This document shows positions 43,476 to 52,324 of a DNA stretch of 64,000 nt, piece after piece; position 1 is the first letter of the stretch, and every line of letters begins with the position of its first letter. A model generated the notes under the pieces. It made no database searches, was not told the DNA's origin, and saw nothing but the letters and a program-made list of their open reading frames with translations. The position numbers were made by a program, and so were the translations under genes. The stretch comes from Acidobacteriota bacterium (lineage in GTDB: Bacteria > Acidobacteriota > Vicinamibacteria > Vicinamibacterales > UBA2999), in the NCBI GenBank assembly GCA_030697165.1, contig JAUYQQ010000021.1:62001-126000 (forward strand). The letters are read 5' to 3'.

Positions 43476-45501
43476 CACCCGCGTCCTCGCCGGCGTCGAA
43501 CGCGTGCGCCTGCGCATGCGCGTGCGCAACGTCGTCTGGAGCGTGACGGCGGGCGCAGCCACGGCGGGGGCGGTCGGCATGATCGTAACGCTCGTGGGCC
43601 TGTCAACGGCTCCACGGTGGCTGTTGGCCGTCGTGGCCGGCAGCGTCATGGCGTTCCTGTTGACCCGCAGGGCCGGGGGCGCGACGCCGGCAAGGGCGGC
43701 GGATCTGATCGAGCGTGAAGCCTCGCTCGACAACCTGATTGTGACCGCGGCGGAGTTGCAGGCCCGTCCGCGACCCGTGCGCGCGGATATTCGCGCCGAG
43801 ATCGTGAGGCAGGCCGAGGCCCGGCTCTTGCTCGTGGACGCGACGCACCTGGTCCCGCTCCGCCAGCCCATGGCCGTCATGTCGGCGGTGCTCGCCGGCG
43901 CGTTCGCCGTGCTGACCATCGGCCCCGAGTCCGTTCCGCGCTTGCCGGGCGCGATCGGTGGCGCGGTGCAGGCGAGCACGCGGGGGATCGACAGCATGGC
44001 CGTCCACATCACACCGCCGGCGTACTCCGGCCGCCCGGCGGAGTCGCTGGCCGATCCGGTGCAGATCACCGTGGTGGCGGGCAGCCGCATTCAGTTGGTC
44101 GCGGCATCGGCCGCCGATGGGATGGTTGCGGAGATCGCCGGCCAACCGCCGTTGACGATGACGCGCGCCGCCGAAGGGTTCAGCGGCGAATGGGTCGCGG
44201 AGCAGTCGACCGCTGTCGCCATTCGTCCGGCCGGTGGGGAAGGCCGCGACGTGAAGTTCTTGTCGGTGATTGTTGTCGCCGATGCGCCGCCAGTCGTGCG
44301 CATGCCGCAACCCGGAATGGACCTCGCGATGTCCGGGACCAAGGGCCGCATCACCATCGGCGTCGATGCGCAGGACGACCTGGGGCTGGCCTCGTTGTCG
44401 GTGCGGTTCACGAAGGCGTCGGGCGGCGGCGAGTCGGTGACCTTTACCGAGGGCGAGGTGCCGCTGGCGATCACCCGCAGCGATGGCCGTCATTGGCGCG
44501 GCCGGGCCGAGTGGGTGCTTGACGGCCTGAGCCTGACCGATGGCGACGTGCTGGTGTATCGCGCGATCGCCCGCGACCGCAACCCCAACGGTACTCCCGT
44601 GCAGTCGGACCAGTACCTGATCGAGGTGGGCCGCCTGGCCGGTGCGGTGGGTTCTGGATTTGCGTTGCCGGCCGAAGAGAAGAAGTTCGCCATCAGTCAG
44701 CAGATGGTGATCTACAAGACCGAGCAGCTGATCGCGTCAGTGAAGGGCAAGCCCACCGGCGACCGTGGTCCAGACTGGCTGGAGCAGAACCAGATGCTGG
44801 CAATCGAGCAGCGGATGGTGCGATCTGAGGTGGTGTTTCTGAGCGGCGGCGAGGTACAGGACGAAGTGGAAGAGGCGGCGCACTCGCACGAGATTGCCGA
44901 GGGCCGGCTCGAGAACTCGGGCCGTGCCGAAATGGTGCGCGCCCTCAACTTCATGTCGCGGGCCGAAACGGAACTGAATGCCGGGCGCGCGGTGGCAGCG
45001 TTGGCCCTCGAGCGCGAGGCCCTCAAGGCGCTGGAGCGGGCCTTCGATCGCCGCCGGTATTTCCTGCGCACCCTGCCCGAGCGCTCGCGCATTGACACGA
45101 CGCGCCGGTTGACCGGCAACCGCACTGAAGCCCGCCCGTGGGTGCGCGACCGCGGCCGGGTCGAGGCGCCACCCGGCCTGGCGCGTACTCGTGAGCTGAT
45201 GCACGCACTGGCGGCCGCCTCCAACGTCGCGATGGGTGCCGACGCCGCGCTGGCGGCGAAGGTCGCGGCCATCGATCCGGCGGACGCCTCGTTGCAGAAG
45301 GCGGCGGTGGCGCTGGCCACCGCCGCCGATGAACGCACGCGCCGCGAGGCCCTGTGGGCCGCCATGCAGGCGGTGACGGCGCATGCCATCAAGGGGTTGG
45401 GTTCGGCGGGTGAGCTTCACCTGCAGATTGATCCCTTGGCCGGCCGGCTGGCCGACGAGATGGCCGAAGAGAGGGCGCGTTCCCGGAAGGGCAGCCGATG
45501 A
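43453..45501 (+). CDS. DUF4175-like membrane protein of the MoxR/Bat cluster
   Basis: A 682-residue protein. Start ATG 43453 lies inside the end of the preceding gene (TTG 43468 is an alternative). It has two membrane helices near the N-terminus (SVTAGAATAGAVGMIVTLVG, LLAVVAGSVMAFLL) and a third at about 140 (AVMSAVLAGAFAVLTIG). A periplasmic beta region opens with MAVHITPPAYSGRPAE (typical of DUF4175). The C-terminal half is helical and charged (NQMLAIEQRMVRSEVVF, EMVRALNFMSRAETELN). Likely a large scaffold of the MoxR-associated complex. It overlaps the next gene by 4 bases. Confidence 0.82.
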   Translation: MWRPALPDTRVLAGVERVRLRMRVRNVVWSVTAGAATAGAVGMIVTLVGLSTAPRWLLAVVAGSVMAFLLTRRAGGATPARAADLIEREASLDNLIVTAAELQARPRPVRADIRAEIVRQAEARLLLVDATHLVPLRQPMAVMSAVLAGAFAVLTIGPESVPRLPGAIGGAVQASTRGIDSMAVHITPPAYSGRPAESLADPVQITVVAGSRIQLVAASAADGMVAEIAGQPPLTMTRAAEGFSGEWVAEQSTAVAIRPAGGEGRDVKFLSVIVVADAPPVVRMPQPGMDLAMSGTKGRITIGVDAQDDLGLASLSVRFTKASGGGESVTFTEGEVPLAITRSDGRHWRGRAEWVLDGLSLTDGDVLVYRAIARDRNPNGTPVQSDQYLIEVGRLAGAVGSGFALPAEEKKFAISQQMVIYKTEQLIASVKGKPTGDRGPDWLEQNQMLAIEQRMVRSEVVFLSGGEVQDEVEEAAHSHEIAEGRLENSGRAEMVRALNFMSRAETELNAGRAVAALALEREALKALERAFDRRRYFLRTLPERSRIDTTRRLTGNRTEARPWVRDRGRVEAPPGLARTRELMHALAAASNVAMGADAALAAKVAAIDPADASLQKAAVALATAADERTRREALWAAMQAVTAHAIKGLGSAGELHLQIDPLAGRLADEMAEERARSRKGSR

Positions 45502-47225
45502 GTCGCGACGCTCTCGTTCGTCTCGGGTTGCGCACGGTGGCCGCGGCGATCGCGGTCGCGGCGATTGCCGACCCGGTCCTGACGGTCTCACGGCCCGTGC
45601 CCCATCGGGTCGTGGTGGCTCGCCTTGCCTCAGCCAATGTCGAGGCCGAGGAGGCCGCCATCCGGTCGGCGCTGCCGGGCGCCGACATCAGCGTGAGGGC
45701 CGCGAGCCATGGCCGCGTGCCCTGCGCGCCGGGCGAGTCGTGCGTGATCCTGGCCGATGGTTCGGTTGCCGCGGACTGGCCCGACGACCTCGAGGGGCCG
45801 GTCTCGCTGATTCGCGTGGGCACGCCCGCCGGCCCGAACGTGGCGATTCAGTCGGCGCTGGTCGCGCCCGCGCAGAGTGCGGCGGCATCCGGGGTTGTCC
45901 TGGCAACGCTCACAGGCACCGGCATGGCCGGGCGCCGAACCGAGATCCGAATCACTGATGGCGCCGCCACGGTGGGCTCGGCCGTCCACGAGTGGACCGC
46001 CGATGGCGAGGCCGCCATCGAGGTCGCGTGGTGGCCGCTTGGCGACGGCCCGCGCGCGTTGCGGGTGGCCGCGCTGCCGTTTGATGGCGAGGCGTCTGCG
46101 ATCGACAACGCGATCAACGTCGGGGTGACCGTCAACTCGCACCGGACGCGGGTGCTGGTGTTCGAGGCGCGGCCATCGTGGGCCAGCGCCTTTGTGCGGC
46201 GGGCCCTCGAGGACGATCCCCGTTTCGAGGTGGAGCATCGAGTCGGGCTGGCGCCCTTTCTGGTGGCCGGCACGTCCGGCACCCGGCTGACGGTGCCGAC
46301 GCTGGACGCCGTGCCAATCGTGGTGGCCGGCGGCCTCGACGGCCTGGGCGCGGGCGAGGTGTCGCTGCTCGAGCGATTTGTCCGCGAACGGGGAGGCACG
46401 CTGATCCTCGTGCCAGACCGCGAGATCGCGGGGGCCGCTGCGCGACTGGTGAGCGGCCAATGGACGGAACACCTGGAGGCGTCGCCATCGGCAGTCGGCC
46501 GGTTGCGGGCAAGTGAAACGCTGCGCCTCGTTCGCGCCACACCGTTCGACACGGTGCTGGGCGCCATCGCGGACCGGCCCGTCATGGTCGTGTCGCCCGT
46601 CGGCCGCGGCCGGGTGGTGGTGTCGGGGGCGATGGATGCGTGGCGGCACCGGGATGCCGATGGCGGCGCGTTCGATCGCTTCTGGCGATCGCTGGTTCTC
46701 GAGTCAGCCTCCGCCGGCGAGGCTCTGCAGATCGATGTCCGGCAGCCGATCGCGGCGCCCGGTGCCCACGTTCCGTTCACCGTGCGTCACCGTCTCATGG
46801 AGGGCGCGCGGCCCCGCACCGTGACGGCGTCGGCCGCTTGCGGCGCTGGCGTGGCTGGGCCGATCCGGTTATGGCCGCACGGGGCGACAGGGGTGTTCAA
46901 CGGAGCGGTTCCCATGGAGGGCGGCGAGCCGTGCGAACTGCGGGTCGAGGTTGAAGAGGGACCGGTCGCCGCTCGCGGTATCGCGGTGACGACCGGCGCC
47001 ACGGGCAGCGTGACAGCAGTGATGCGAGAACTCGAGCGAATCGCGGCGCACAGCGGCGGCGGAATCGGCGACGCAGGGACGGCGACCGAGACGCTGGCCG
47101 GAATGCTGCAACCAGGTGCGGCGCCAACGCCATCTCATCCAATGCGTTCACCCTGGTGGATGTCTCCATTTGTCGCCTGCCTCGGTCTCGAGTGGTGGCT
47201 GCGGCGCCGTTCCGGACTGAGGTAG
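45498..47225 (+). CDS. Membrane protein of the MoxR/Bat cluster (VWA/GATase-like fold)
   Basis: A 575-residue protein starting in ATGA overlap with the preceding gene. An N-terminal helix (LRTVAAAIAVAAIADPVLTV) and a short C-terminal helix (WWMSPFVACLGLEWWL) frame a large soluble region. A segment HRTRVLVFEARPSWASAFVRRALEDDPRF and later IVVAGGLDGLGAGEVSLLERFV resemble the glutamine-amidotransferase-like part found in Bat-cluster membrane proteins, with no catalytic Cys. It is the last gene of the operon and is probably a structural partner. Confidence 0.78.
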   Translation: MSRDALVRLGLRTVAAAIAVAAIADPVLTVSRPVPHRVVVARLASANVEAEEAAIRSALPGADISVRAASHGRVPCAPGESCVILADGSVAADWPDDLEGPVSLIRVGTPAGPNVAIQSALVAPAQSAAASGVVLATLTGTGMAGRRTEIRITDGAATVGSAVHEWTADGEAAIEVAWWPLGDGPRALRVAALPFDGEASAIDNAINVGVTVNSHRTRVLVFEARPSWASAFVRRALEDDPRFEVEHRVGLAPFLVAGTSGTRLTVPTLDAVPIVVAGGLDGLGAGEVSLLERFVRERGGTLILVPDREIAGAAARLVSGQWTEHLEASPSAVGRLRASETLRLVRATPFDTVLGAIADRPVMVVSPVGRGRVVVSGAMDAWRHRDADGGAFDRFWRSLVLESASAGEALQIDVRQPIAAPGAHVPFTVRHRLMEGARPRTVTASAACGAGVAGPIRLWPHGATGVFNGAVPMEGGEPCELRVEVEEGPVAARGIAVTTGATGSVTAVMRELERIAAHSGGGIGDAGTATETLAGMLQPGAAPTPSHPMRSPWWMSPFVACLGLEWWLRRRSGLR

Positions 47226-47235
47226 AGTTCTTGTC

Positions 47236-48873
47236 ATGCCGTCAGAAAAGGTTCGGCTAAAGCCGGACACCACATTGCCGGACGCTACCTCGAGGCGAGA
47301 CTTCGCAAAGATACTCGGGCTCGGCACCATTGGCCTCAGTCTCGGGCCGTCGGTGTTCGCCCGGCAAACCACCACACCCTTTCCGGCCATCAAGAATCCG
47401 AAGTATCGGACCTGGTCTGAAGATGCGCTGCGCGAGGCGAAGCGCCTCGGGTGCACCTACGCCGACATTCGCTTCACCTTGAACCGGTCGAACGGCGTCG
47501 CCGTGCGCAACGGCGACATCCAGAGTGGTGGCAGCGTCGGCTTCGGCCAGTTCGGTGATGTCGATACCTACGGGTTCGGCGTTCGCGTGATTCACTCGGG
47601 TGTGTGGGGATTCTCGAGCAGTCCCAACGTCACCCCGGAAGAGATCAAGCGCATCGTCGCCTTGGCGACCGAAGTCGCCAAGGCCAGCGCCACGGCGAAA
47701 AAGTTCGACGTGCGCCTGGCGCCGGTGAAAGCCTACGACACGTTCTGGGAGACGCCGATCAAGGTCGATCCGTGGAGCATTCCGCTGGAGGACAAGGTCG
47801 CGTTGCTGGTCGATGTCACCCGGACGATGCAGAAGACTCCCGAGGTGATCTCGGCGGACGCGGCGGTGAACTTCAACTACGAGTGGAAGTACCTGGCCAC
47901 TTCCGAAGGTTCGTTCATCGAGCAGGTGTTCTACTACACGGCCGCGTCGATCAGCGCCACCGCCCGCAAGGACGGCGTGGTGAAGACGCGCACCTTCGAC
48001 CCCGGCACCGAAACGCGCGGGTGGGAGTTCGTCACCGACAACGACCTGAAGGGCAATGCCGAGCGCGTCGCCGCCGAGGCGGTTGAATTCGCGATGGCCA
48101 AGCCGGTGGGGTCGGGCCTCAAAGACCTGATCCTCATGCCGAACCACTCGGCGCTCACCATCCACGAGATCATTGCCCACCCGACCGAACTCGACCGCAT
48201 TGTCGGCTACGAAGCCAACTACGCGGGCACGAGCTTCGTGAAGATCAGCGACCTGGGCAAGCTGAAGTACGGGTCGAAGCACCTCAACATCACCGCCGAC
48301 CGCACCCATCCGGGCGGCGCGTCGACGGTGGGCTACGACGATGACGGGGTGGAGGCACAGAACTGGCCGATCATCCGCGACGGCATTCTGGTCGGCCTGC
48401 AGACCAACCGCGAGACCGCGCACTACATCGGCGAAACCAGTTCGCGCGGCTGCACCTTTGCCAACCACTGGCGCAACTACCCGTTCCTGCGCATGCCGAA
48501 CATCCAGATGGAGCCGGGCCCCAAGGGGTCGCCGACGCTCGACCAGATGATTGGCAGCATCCAGGACGGCGTGCTCGTGGACGGGCAGGGCAGCTTCAGC
48601 ATCGACCAGCAGCGCTACAACGGCCAGTTCGGCGGTAACTGCTTCTGGGAGATCAAGAACGGCAAGAAGACGCGGATGGTGACCGACTTTACCTACAACG
48701 CGATCTCGACGGACTTCTGGGCCAACCTCGATGCGGTCGGCCCGCCCGAAGAGTGGCAGCACATCGGCATGGGCGGCGACGCGAAAGGGCAGCCGGTGCA
48801 GTCGAACCGTCCGTCCCACGGCGCCTCGCCGATCCTGTTGCGCAAGATCATGGTCGGCACGGCGTTCAAGTAA
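47236..48873 (+). CDS. tldD: Tat-exported TldD-family metalloprotease (first of three TldD/TldE genes)
   Basis: A 545-residue protein. A twin-arginine signal SRRDFAKILGLGTIGLSLG lies at about residues 19-37, after an N-terminal extension (VRLKPDTT) encoded by a dispersed palindrome. The TldD zinc motif is intact: HEIIAHPTELDRIVGYEANYAG (H-E-x-x-x-H). A C-terminal GQFGGNCFWEIKNGK and SHGASPILLRKIMVGTAF complete the fold. The Cys that is a zinc ligand in E. coli TldD (in M-C-G-K-x-G-Q) is Gly here (GMGGDAKGQ); a nearby His in RPSHG might substitute. TldD/TldE heterodimers degrade unfolded peptides. Followed by a TldE-like gene. Confidence 0.9.
   Translation: MPSEKVRLKPDTTLPDATSRRDFAKILGLGTIGLSLGPSVFARQTTTPFPAIKNPKYRTWSEDALREAKRLGCTYADIRFTLNRSNGVAVRNGDIQSGGSVGFGQFGDVDTYGFGVRVIHSGVWGFSSSPNVTPEEIKRIVALATEVAKASATAKKFDVRLAPVKAYDTFWETPIKVDPWSIPLEDKVALLVDVTRTMQKTPEVISADAAVNFNYEWKYLATSEGSFIEQVFYYTAASISATARKDGVVKTRTFDPGTETRGWEFVTDNDLKGNAERVAAEAVEFAMAKPVGSGLKDLILMPNHSALTIHEIIAHPTELDRIVGYEANYAGTSFVKISDLGKLKYGSKHLNITADRTHPGGASTVGYDDDGVEAQNWPIIRDGILVGLQTNRETAHYIGETSSRGCTFANHWRNYPFLRMPNIQMEPGPKGSPTLDQMIGSIQDGVLVDGQGSFSIDQQRYNGQFGGNCFWEIKNGKKTRMVTDFTYNAISTDFWANLDAVGPPEEWQHIGMGGDAKGQPVQSNRPSHGASPILLRKIMVGTAFK
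47251..47268. repeat. Dispersed palindrome (gttcggctaaagccggac) inside coding sequence, copy 3
   Basis: Inverse-orientation copy of the 35784/40358 palindrome with one changed stem base. It encodes the first residues of the TldD protein at 47236. Confidence 0.7.
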
Positions 48874-48879
48874 CGGTTC

Positions 48880-48918
48880 CCGACTCCCGACTCCCGACTC
48901 CCGACTCCCGACTCCCGG
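48880..48918. repeat. gactccc tandem repeat
   Basis: Five units of cgactcc(c) fill the gap between the first two peptidase genes. The same unit occurs within the methyltransferase gene at 12034-12065. Confidence 0.85.
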
Positions 48919-48932
48919 CAAGGATCATTGAA

Positions 48933-50288
48933 ATGGCTTATTCACGAGACGAGATCAAGCAGATCACCGACAAGGTGCTCAACATGTGCAAGGCCGACGC
49001 CGTCGAGGTCCGGTTTTCGGGCGGCGAGCGGTCGGCGACACGGTTTGCCAACTCCAGCATCACCGCCAACCTGATCGAGCACGACCAGGAAGTGCAGATC
49101 ACGGTGCGCTACGGGCAGAAGTCGGCGAGCGCGACGACGCACCAGTTCGATGACGAGTCGCTGACGCGGACCATCGACGCGGTGCAGGCGCTGGCGCGGC
49201 GCAAGCCCGACAACCCCGAGTTGATGCCGCTGGTGAAGCCGCCCCAGACCTACATCGAGGTGGACGCGGCGTCGCCGTCGGCGATCGCGTTTGGTCCGGC
49301 CGAGCGCGCGAAGATGGTCAAGGCCAGCACCGACATCTGCGAGAAGAAGGGCGTGCTCGGCGCCGGCTACATTCCCAAGTTCGACTGGGTGGACGCGTCG
49401 GCCAACTCCGCCGGCCTGTTCACGTACTTCCACTATGCGGATGCCAGCTTCATCCTGACCTGCCGCACGCCGGACCAAACCGGCTCGGGCTGGGCCGGGA
49501 CGACCGGGGTCAAGGACATCAAGAACATCGACGCCGAGATGCTGACCAACGTGGCGGCCGACAAGGCGCTGCGGTCGCGCAAGCCGCGGGCGATTGAGCC
49601 CGGCAACTACACCGTGATTCTCGAATCGCGGCCGGCCGCTCGCTACCTGTCGCTGATCCTGGGAGCGCTCAACGCGCGCAATGCTGAGGAGGGCCGCAGC
49701 TTCATGAGCGGCAAGCAGCGCGGCGAGACGCGCCTGGGCGAGAAGGTGTTTGGCGACAACTTCACGCTGCGCAGCGAGATCGGCAACCCGGTCCTGCGCC
49801 AGAGCCCGATCGGTCAGGACGGCCTCGCCGCCAAGAGCGTGACCTGGATCGAGAAGGGCGTCGTCAAGAACCTGTTCTACGACCGCTTCTGGGCCAACCG
49901 CCAGAAGAAGGAGCCGACCGCCACCACCCCGGGCATGAGCCTGGTGATGGAAGGCGGCACGACCAGTGTCGAGGAGATGATCAAGAGCACCAAGCGCGGC
50001 CTGCTGGTGTCGTTCTTCTGGTATATCCGCGGCGTGGACAACATGACGCTGCTCAACACCGGCATGACGCGCGATGGCCTGTTCCTGATCGAGAACGGCG
50101 AAATCGTCGCCCCGGTGCAGAACTTCCGCTGGAACGAATCGCCGGCGGTGAGCTTCAACAACATCTCGGCGCTCGGCCCGGCCATTCCCATGCACACCGG
50201 CGAGGCCTACGACAACCCGGGCACGGCGCTGGTGCCGGCCATGAAGCTCGAAGATTTCACCATGACGTCCATTTCCCCGGCGGTCTAG
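48933..50288 (+). CDS. TldE/PmbA-family protein without signal peptide
   Basis: A 451-residue protein starting at ATG 48933 with RBS-like aagga. It has the TldD/PmbA two-domain fold: VEVRFSGGERSATRFANSSIT (N-terminal), AARYLSLILGALNARNAEEG (pseudo-active helix), GTTSVEEMIKSTKRGLLVSFFWYIRGVD and FLIENGEIVAPVQNFRWNES. The H-E-x-x-x-H motif is absent from the helix where TldD carries it, so this is the non-catalytic TldE type. It lies between two Tat-exported TldD genes but has no export signal of its own. Confidence 0.88.
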   Translation: MAYSRDEIKQITDKVLNMCKADAVEVRFSGGERSATRFANSSITANLIEHDQEVQITVRYGQKSASATTHQFDDESLTRTIDAVQALARRKPDNPELMPLVKPPQTYIEVDAASPSAIAFGPAERAKMVKASTDICEKKGVLGAGYIPKFDWVDASANSAGLFTYFHYADASFILTCRTPDQTGSGWAGTTGVKDIKNIDAEMLTNVAADKALRSRKPRAIEPGNYTVILESRPAARYLSLILGALNARNAEEGRSFMSGKQRGETRLGEKVFGDNFTLRSEIGNPVLRQSPIGQDGLAAKSVTWIEKGVVKNLFYDRFWANRQKKEPTATTPGMSLVMEGGTTSVEEMIKSTKRGLLVSFFWYIRGVDNMTLLNTGMTRDGLFLIENGEIVAPVQNFRWNESPAVSFNNISALGPAIPMHTGEAYDNPGTALVPAMKLEDFTMTSISPAV

Positions 50289-50293
50289 AGCGC

Positions 50294-50352
50294 GGGCAAC
50301 CCTAAAGGGTTGCCCCCACCGACGATTGTGGAGGCAACCCTTTAGGGTTGCC
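50294..50352. repeat. Two copies of palindrome ggcaaccctaaagggttgcc
   Basis: Copy 1 (50294-50315) and copy 2 (50333-50352, with ttt in the loop) stand in opposite sense, so they can each fold or pair together. They fill most of the gap between the second and third peptidase genes and may attenuate transcription. Confidence 0.75.
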
Positions 50353-50364
50353 TGGAGACAGCAA

Positions 50365-51945
50365 ATGAAGAGAAGAGATTTCGTCAAAACCCTCGGCGCC
50401 ACCGGCGTCGCCCTCTACGCCAGCGACCTGGTCGGCGACCTGATCGCCCAGTCGCCCCGGGGCCGCGTCATGGAATCGCGCTTCAAGGGCCTGTCGGACA
50501 TCGCGCTGTCAGAGGCCAGGCGCCTCGGCTGCAGCTACGCTGACATCCGCTTCACCCGTAACGTCAACGACAGCGTCGCCGTTCGCGACCGTATTGTCAC
50601 CGACTCGTTCGGCTTCGGCGCCGGCGGCATGGAGACCAGCGCCGGCTTCGGCGTGCGTGTCATCCACAGCGGCGTGTGGGGCTTTGCCAGCAGCCCGTTC
50701 GTGACCGAGGGCGACATCAAGAAGATCACCGCGCTGGCCACGGAAGTGGCCAAGGCGAGCGCGATCAGCAAGCGTTTCGAGGTCAAGCTGGCGCCGGTCC
50801 AGGCCTACCAGGATTACTGGGCGGCCAAGGTCGAGCAGAAGCCAGAGGACGTATCGCTCGACGACAAGATCGCGTTCCTCATGAAGATCAACGAGGCGGC
50901 GCTCAAGGTGCCCGGCGTGATCCGCGTGCAGTCGAACATGGCGTTCGACTTCGAGTGGAAGTATCTCGCGACCTCGGAGGGTTCCTACATCGAGCAGGAG
51001 ATCTACCGCACCTCGCCGGGCTTCACGGTCACCGCCCTCAAGGACGGCAAGGCCAAGTCGCGCACCTTCTCGGTGGCGCCGAAGTCGGCCGGCTACGAAG
51101 TGGTGCTGAACGCGAAGATGCTCGAGAACGTCGAGCGCATTGCCGCCGAGGCGGTGGAGCACTGCACCGCGCCGCCCGCGGGCGTGGGCCTCAAGGACCT
51201 GATCATGACGCCGGCGCACGCCATGCTCACCATCCACGAGATCGTCGCGCACCCCACCGAACTGGACCGCGTCGTCGGCTACGAGGCCAACTACGCCGGC
51301 ACGAGCTTTGTGAAGGCGTCGGATGTCGGCAAGCTGATGATGGGCTCGAAGCTGTTCAACGTGACCTGCGACCGCACGCTCGAAGGTGGCATGTGCACGG
51401 TGGGCTATGACGATGACGGCGTGAAGTCGCAGTCGTGGCCGCTGATTCGCGAAGGCAAGCTGGTGGACCTGCAGACCAACCGCGAGACGGCGCACTACAT
51501 TGGCCAGAACACCTCGAAGGGCTGCACCTTCGCGACCTCGTGGCGCAACTACCCGTTCCTGCGCATGCCCAACGTGCATGTCGATGCGGGTCCGCCGGGA
51601 TCGCCGACGCCGGAAGAGATCATCGCCGACACCAAGGACGGCATCCTGATCGACGGCCGCGGCAGCTACTCGATCGATCAGCAGCGCTACAACGGCCAGT
51701 TCGGCGGCGACGCGTACTGGGAGATCAAGAACGGCAAGAAGACGCGGATGTTGAGCGACGTCACCTACAACGCCATCACCACCGATTTCTGGCAGAACCT
51801 CGACGCGACGTCAGGGAAGGAATCGTGGGAGATGTTCGGGACCACCGGCGACGCCAAGGGACAGCCGGTGCAGATCAATCACCCGTCGCACGGCTCACCC
51901 TGGTGCCGCATTCGCCGCATCATGGTTGGCGCCGCGTTCTCGTAG
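50365..51945 (+). CDS. tldD: Tat-exported TldD-family metalloprotease (third of three)
   Basis: A 526-residue protein, clearly paralogous to the gene at 47236. The N-terminal Tat-like signal is MKRRDFVKTLGATGVALYAS. The zinc motif HEIVAHPTELDRVVGYEANYAG is intact. C-terminal GQFGGDAYWEIKNGK (Cys of the first paralogue replaced) and HPSHGSPWCRIRRIMVGAAF follow. Like the first copy it lacks the M-C-G-K-x-G-Q cysteine (TTGDAKGQ). ATG 50365 begins the Tat signal directly. A strong terminator hairpin follows, so the three peptidase genes probably form one transcript. Confidence 0.9.
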   Translation: MKRRDFVKTLGATGVALYASDLVGDLIAQSPRGRVMESRFKGLSDIALSEARRLGCSYADIRFTRNVNDSVAVRDRIVTDSFGFGAGGMETSAGFGVRVIHSGVWGFASSPFVTEGDIKKITALATEVAKASAISKRFEVKLAPVQAYQDYWAAKVEQKPEDVSLDDKIAFLMKINEAALKVPGVIRVQSNMAFDFEWKYLATSEGSYIEQEIYRTSPGFTVTALKDGKAKSRTFSVAPKSAGYEVVLNAKMLENVERIAAEAVEHCTAPPAGVGLKDLIMTPAHAMLTIHEIVAHPTELDRVVGYEANYAGTSFVKASDVGKLMMGSKLFNVTCDRTLEGGMCTVGYDDDGVKSQSWPLIREGKLVDLQTNRETAHYIGQNTSKGCTFATSWRNYPFLRMPNVHVDAGPPGSPTPEEIIADTKDGILIDGRGSYSIDQQRYNGQFGGDAYWEIKNGKKTRMLSDVTYNAITTDFWQNLDATSGKESWEMFGTTGDAKGQPVQINHPSHGSPWCRIRRIMVGAAFS

Positions 51946-51953
51946 ACGAAAAA

Positions 51954-51995
51954 AGAGCCGGAAGGGCAGTGTTCAAGACACGCCCTTTCGGCTCT
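51954..51995 (+). terminator. Strong terminator hairpin
   Basis: agagccggaagggc pairs with gccctttcggctct (14 bp, one mismatch) across a 14-base loop, starting 8 bases after the stop of the third peptidase gene. No long T-run follows (acccc), so it may act with Rho or be an mRNA 3' stabiliser. Confidence 0.75.
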
Positions 51996-52007
51996 ACCCC
52001 CAAAGTT

Positions 52008-52091
52008 GAGGTCCGCCTAACCGCCTACGCCGAGGCTACGGCGGGTCAAGAAGGCGGACACCACATCTGTAGCCTCCGGCTTTAGCCGGAG
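52008..52091. repeat. Dispersed repeat block with ctccggctttagccggag palindrome, copy 4
   Basis: Composite of a gtccgcc...ggcggac dyad containing cgaggctacggcgg (relative of 30841-30870) and the 18-bp ctttag palindrome at 52074-52091. It separates the peptidase unit from convergent csbD-like DNA. Confidence 0.65.
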
Positions 52092-52095
52092 CTAG

Positions 52096-52302
52096 TTAGA
52101 CCGCGGACGAGTTGTTCAGCCAGGTGTCGACGTCGCGCTCGGCCTGGTCACGGGCGATGCCGTAACGCTCCTGCACGCGGCCGACCAACTGGTCCTTCTT
52201 GCCGTCGAGCTGGTCGATTTCGTCGTCGGTCAGCTCGCCCCACTGCTCCTTGACCTTGCCCTTGAGCTGGGTCCACTTGCCTTGGAGAATGTCCTGGTTC
52301 AT
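52096..52302 (-). CDS. CsbD-family general-stress protein
   Basis: A 68-residue protein with the CsbD pattern [35 protein letters not shown] and a short acidic C-terminus. CsbD proteins are induced by general stress in many bacteria; their molecular role is unknown. A weak RBS (ggaga, 8 bases upstream) precedes the ATG. It lies 22 bases after the BON lipoprotein gene, so the pair is likely co-transcribed. Confidence 0.9.
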   Translation of the reverse strand: MNQDILQGKWTQLKGKVKEQWGELTDDEIDQLDGKKDQLVGRVQERYGIARDQAERDVDTWLNNSSAV

Positions 52303-52324
52303 CGTTTGTCTCCTTGAAGATCCG

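Noticed and set aside
47257-51579. Long antisense frames opposite the TldD/TldE genes
   Set aside because: Arg/Val/His-rich shadows that mirror conserved peptidase codons; they recur opposite each paralogue for that reason.
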